Assembly (NCBI GenBank): GCA_030612185.1
Contig: JAUWOI010000175.1
Location: forward strand, 1 to 8,306
Length of the DNA: 8,306 nt
From: Anaerolineae bacterium
GTDB lineage: Bacteria; Chloroflexota; Anaerolineae; B4-G1
Reading direction: 5' to 3'
Shown here: one piece after another, positions 6,066-8,306 of the stretch
Layout of the letters: every line of letters begins with the position of its first letter
Numbering within the stretch: the first letter of the stretch is position 1
Program-made: the position numbers and the translations under genes
Notes under the pieces: model-generated
What the model was told of the DNA's origin: nothing
The model's database searches: none
What the model saw: only the letters and a program-made list of their open reading frames with translations

Positions 6066-7388
6066 ATGAAAAAAGCACATTGGTTCACGTTGGTCTTGAC
6101 GCTGGGGCTACTGGTGGCCCTCGTGGCTATCCCCGATCAAGGGCTGGCCCAGCCGGTGAGCGCCGGAGCCGACCCAGCGGCTGTACAGTCCCCGATACTT
6201 GACCCGTTCATCAACATCTGGGTTGACACGATTGACAACCGCCTGCCCGCAGTGGCCTACAACAGCAACCACGACGAGTACCTGGTGGTGTGGTATAACG
6301 ACCAGGGTGGAGGAACGTGGGACATCTACGCCCAGCGGGTACGCGGCGATGGAACCCCGCTGAGCTATTTCTGTGTGGTCTCTGATGCGGGGAAGAAGAA
6401 CTGGCAACCAGACGTATCTTATAGCCCCACGCAAGACGAGTATCTGATCGTCTACACCTATGAGGTCAATTCTAACGATTACGACATCTGGGCCAGACTG
6501 GTCAAGTGGGATGGGAGCGATCTAGGCGATACCAGATATGCCGAGTTCTCAATCAATCAGGACAACGACAAGCAGTGGAACCCTGCCGTGGCCTACAGCA
6601 GCCAGAACAACGAGTACCTCGTGGTCTACGAGAACTGGTGGGCAGGCAGCTTGCGCGACATTGATGCCCGGCGCGTGGACAGGGACGGGACAGCGCTGGG
6701 GGGGGCAAGCGGGGTCAGCATTGCCACCGGGGCGGGCGAGGAACGCGTCTTTCCCGACGTGGCCTATAACGAGGCGCGTAACGAGTACCTGATTGCCTAT
6801 ACCTTCGGTGTTGGCAGTAATGGCAATATCTATGGCAAGGTGGCTTCGGCTAACTTGGGGACGCTCAGCAGTGAAATCCACATCTGCGACGACGCCTATG
6901 ACCAAGACTTTCCCGCTGTGGCCGCCGGCCCGGACGAATATCTGGTTGTCTGGGAGGATGGCACCTCGGGTACCAACGATTATGACATCTTCGCCCAGCG
7001 GGTGAGCGGAGCCGGCACACCGCAGGGAGCCTCCGGCGGTTTCGAAATCGACGGACTCGGCGACAACAACCTCCACGTTGACCCGGCCGTGGCGTATGGG
7101 GCAGGCTACGGCTATCTGGTGGCCTGGCGCTACTTCGACCCCGGCTCGTCGGGCCAGGACGTATACGGGCGCTACGTGATGCCGGGTCAGGATTCGCCCG
7201 CGGGCGACGAGTTTGCCATAGACAATGGCTCGGACTCACAAGCCTATCCGGCAACAGCCTGTGCCCCCTCTGGGGACTGTCTGGTGGTCGAGGAGGATAA
7301 CTGGCCGAGCGGCGACTATGAGATCCGTGGGCGGTTTGTGAGGCCCTATCACGTCTACCTGCCGCTGACGCTGCGCAATCACCAGTAG
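6066..7388 (+). CDS. Exported seven-repeat protein, predicted seven-bladed beta-propeller, with YLPLTLRNHQ tail
   Basis: A 440-residue exported protein. Residues 1-28 are a Sec signal peptide (MKKAHW, Leu/Val core, cleavage after GLA; after VSA at 33 is also possible). Seven repeats of 53-58 residues follow. Each has P-A/D-V-A-Y...EYLVVW, then 20-25 residues later a D-I-Y-A-Q-R-V-like strand. The leading Pro lies at 61, 115, 173, 230, 283, 340 and 395, and the second strand at 86, 140, 198, 254, 307, 365 and 419. Seven such units predict a closed seven-bladed beta-propeller; this is inferred from repeat count and spacing. Repeat 7 is the most divergent (PATAC, CLVVE) and may close the ring. 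The end, VYLPLTLRNHQ, matches that of the preceding protein. No active site was seen; ligand or protein binding outside the membrane is plausible. AAAGGAG (6051-6057) sits eight bases before the ATG. Confidence 0.88.
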   Translation: MKKAHWFTLVLTLGLLVALVAIPDQGLAQPVSAGADPAAVQSPILDPFINIWVDTIDNRLPAVAYNSNHDEYLVVWYNDQGGGTWDIYAQRVRGDGTPLSYFCVVSDAGKKNWQPDVSYSPTQDEYLIVYTYEVNSNDYDIWARLVKWDGSDLGDTRYAEFSINQDNDKQWNPAVAYSSQNNEYLVVYENWWAGSLRDIDARRVDRDGTALGGASGVSIATGAGEERVFPDVAYNEARNEYLIAYTFGVGSNGNIYGKVASANLGTLSSEIHICDDAYDQDFPAVAAGPDEYLVVWEDGTSGTNDYDIFAQRVSGAGTPQGASGGFEIDGLGDNNLHVDPAVAYGAGYGYLVAWRYFDPGSSGQDVYGRYVMPGQDSPAGDEFAIDNGSDSQAYPATACAPSGDCLVVEEDNWPSGDYEIRGRFVRPYHVYLPLTLRNHQ

Positions 7389-7418
7389 AACAGCGGATTG
7401 CAGTACGGCAACGGGTGG

Positions 7419-7435
7419 GGCTGGCTGGGCCAGCC
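7419..7435 (+). terminator. Hairpin after the propeller gene, weak terminator candidate
   Basis: GGCTGG and CCAGCC form a perfect six-base stem with a five-base loop, 31 bases after the stop, followed only by TTGT. It is the only terminator-like structure seen near this stop codon. Confidence 0.3.
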
Positions 7436-7487
7436 TTGTACTCAGAGCCAGTCGTCTGCTCAGAGGTATCTGTTCAGAGGATAGGCC

Positions 7488-7501
7488 AGAAACCGGGTTC
7501 T
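7488..7501. repeat. Short palindrome AGAAACCGGGTTCT
   Basis: Fourteen bases that are self-complementary except for one A-G mismatch. From memory, unverified, near-identical AGAAACCGGGTTTCT sequences are dispersed in some Chloroflexota and cyanobacteria, so this may be one copy of an interspersed repeat. The rest of 7389-7671 holds no gene I can support. Confidence 0.3.
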
Positions 7502-7573
7502 TGGTGCTCCACCAGCAATGAATTCGCGGGCTGCACCCAGGCAAAGATGGCCTTCGCCGACTGGCAGGGCCGC

Positions 7574-7593
7574 CGCAGGTGGGGCGACCTGCG
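7574..7593. repeat. GC-rich hairpin upstream of the lipoprotein gene
   Basis: CGCAGGT and ACCTGCG form a perfect seven-base stem with loop GGGGCG, and GCC/GGC can extend it past a small internal loop. It lies about 80 bases before the ATG at 7672. It could be a leader structure or part of a decayed repeat. Confidence 0.3.
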
Positions 7594-7661
7594 TGGCATG
7601 CGGTCTCAAGGGCGTGTGGCCGCTGGCACTGGCGCTCTCCCAGGAATCATATACGCCCGAT

Positions 7662-7667
7662 GAGGAG
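7662..7667 (+). promoter_or_regulatory. Ribosome binding site deciding the start at 7672
   Basis: GAGGAG lies four bases before ATG 7672. The alternative in-frame ATG at 7660 has only AGGA 14 bases upstream, so 7672 is preferred. Confidence 0.6.
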
Positions 7668-7671
7668 TATA

Positions 7672-8306
7672 ATGAGGCGTATCCACACGCGCTCTGCAGT
7701 CTACTTGGTTCTCTTCCTTTTCGCCGGCTTTACCCTGGCCTGCGGCGTCGGCCTGCCCGATGTGGACGATGGGAACGCACCTGCCACACCGCCGGTCGTC
7801 ACCGAGACTCGCCTCGACGGTGTGGCCCGCTTGACCATGCCCCAGCCCGGCACCAGCGATCAGAACCTGATCTTCAACAGCGATTCCTTCATCTACTTCC
7901 CGTTGATCCTCAAAGCTCAGATGTCTCCCGTAGTGGCGGGGTGTGCCGTTTTTCCCACCGACAACGTGTGGAACGCGCCCGTGGACATATTGCCTTTGGA
8001 CCCCAATTCGGATGCCTACATCGCCACCATCGGGGCCAACGACTACGTCCACGCCGACTTCGGCTCCGGCACCTGGGACGGCGGCCCCATCGGCATCCCC
8101 TACGTAGACGTGCCGGGCAGCCAGCCACTGGTAGACGTCACCTTTGAGTACGACGACGAAAGTGACCCCGGTCCCTACCCCATCCCCGCCGATGCGCCCA
8201 TTGAGGGCGGTTCCGACAGCGATGGCGACCGGCACGTGCTGGTGCTGGACCGCGACAATTGCGTCCTCTACGAGATGTTCTATGCCTGGCCGCAGCCCGA
8301 CGGGAG
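7672..8306 (+). CDS. Predicted lipoprotein with a conserved secreted domain of unknown function (3' end outside the window)
   Basis: Open from ATG 7672 to the window edge; 211 residues are visible and there is no stop. MRRIHTRS precedes a hydrophobic segment (YLVLFLFAGFTLA) and Cys24, a lipobox-like TLAC, so a lipid-anchored exported protein is predicted. A loose Pro/Thr/Asp linker follows. At 73-81 is FIYFPLILK, close to the C-terminal tail of the two proteins upstream but here near the N-terminus. From about 90 the main domain begins: FPTDNVWNAPVD, DPNSDAYIATIG, a HADFG block, then DESDPGPYPIPADAPIEGG and GDRHVLVLDRDNC. I recognise this last stretch from a widespread group of secreted hypothetical proteins in bacteria and some eukaryotes, with no function I can name. 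The many Asp residues could bind calcium, which is a guess. The usual continuation would lie beyond 8306. Confidence 0.82.
   Translation, partial: MRRIHTRSAVYLVLFLFAGFTLACGVGLPDVDDGNAPATPPVVTETRLDGVARLTMPQPGTSDQNLIFNSDSFIYFPLILKAQMSPVVAGCAVFPTDNVWNAPVDILPLDPNSDAYIATIGANDYVHADFGSGTWDGGPIGIPYVDVPGSQPLVDVTFEYDDESDPGPYPIPADAPIEGGSDSDGDRHVLVLDRDNCVLYEMFYAWPQPDG

Noticed and set aside
7415..7663. Open frame of 82 codons between the propeller and lipoprotein genes
   Set aside because: It starts next to a terminator-like hairpin, crosses two further palindromes and shows no domain or convincing ribosome site.
7518..8147. Plus-strand frame of 209 codons overlapping the lipoprotein gene
   Set aside because: It overlaps the lipoprotein in another frame; its sequence is Arg/Pro/His-rich with no motif, whereas the chosen frame has a lipobox and a recognised conserved domain.
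7606..8235. Minus-strand frame of 209 codons opposite the lipoprotein gene
   Set aside because: Val/Gly-rich antisense shadow with no supporting motif.

Overview
The window is GC-rich and every supported gene lies on the + strand. It looks like a chromosomal piece of a Chloroflexota bacterium, probably of the Anaerolineae. This is inferred from three things: a giant winged-helix/BTAD-ATPase-TPR regulator, secreted proteins ending in a YLPLxLRN-like tail, and short tandem octamer repeats placed inside a gene. No rRNA, tRNA, CRISPR array, transposase or phage gene was seen.

Layout. Bases 1-173 are the leader of the regulator, with a TTGACA-N17-CATACT promoter candidate. Bases 174-3707 encode a 1177-residue regulator: N-terminal winged helix, BTAD, AAA/STAND-type ATPase and C-terminal TPR-like helices. 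Two palindromic repeat insertions sit in frame inside it: an octamer array in the BTAD region (504-619) and a C-run/G-run hairpin in the ATPase region (1402-1445). A short gap (3708-3809) with inverted and direct repeats leads to a 73-residue small protein (3810-4031). Its stop codon overlaps an ATG with a strong Shine-Dalgarno sequence. That ATG runs straight into a frameshifted C-terminal scrap of a secreted beta-helix protein (4028-4220), so a whole gene has collapsed here.

Bases 4221-4494 hold hairpins and a good promoter candidate (TTGGCA-N17-TATCAT) with an operator-like palindrome over the expected transcription start. Next come two exported proteins, probably co-transcribed: a 502-residue right-handed beta-helix protein with a choice-of-anchor-Q-like end (4495-6003), and a 440-residue protein built from seven repeats that predicts a seven-bladed beta-propeller (6066-7388). 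Both end in VYLPLTLRN. The collapsed gene ends in VYLPFVLR. After a 283-base gap with hairpins, a lipoprotein gene starts at 7672 and runs off the window. It carries a similar IYFPLILK block after its lipobox, followed by a conserved domain of unknown function.

Reading as a whole (inference): a large cytoplasmic signal-integrating regulator lies next to a row of genes for proteins displayed on the cell surface or released, at least three sharing a candidate sorting tail. The locus shows gene turnover and invasion by small palindromic repeats.
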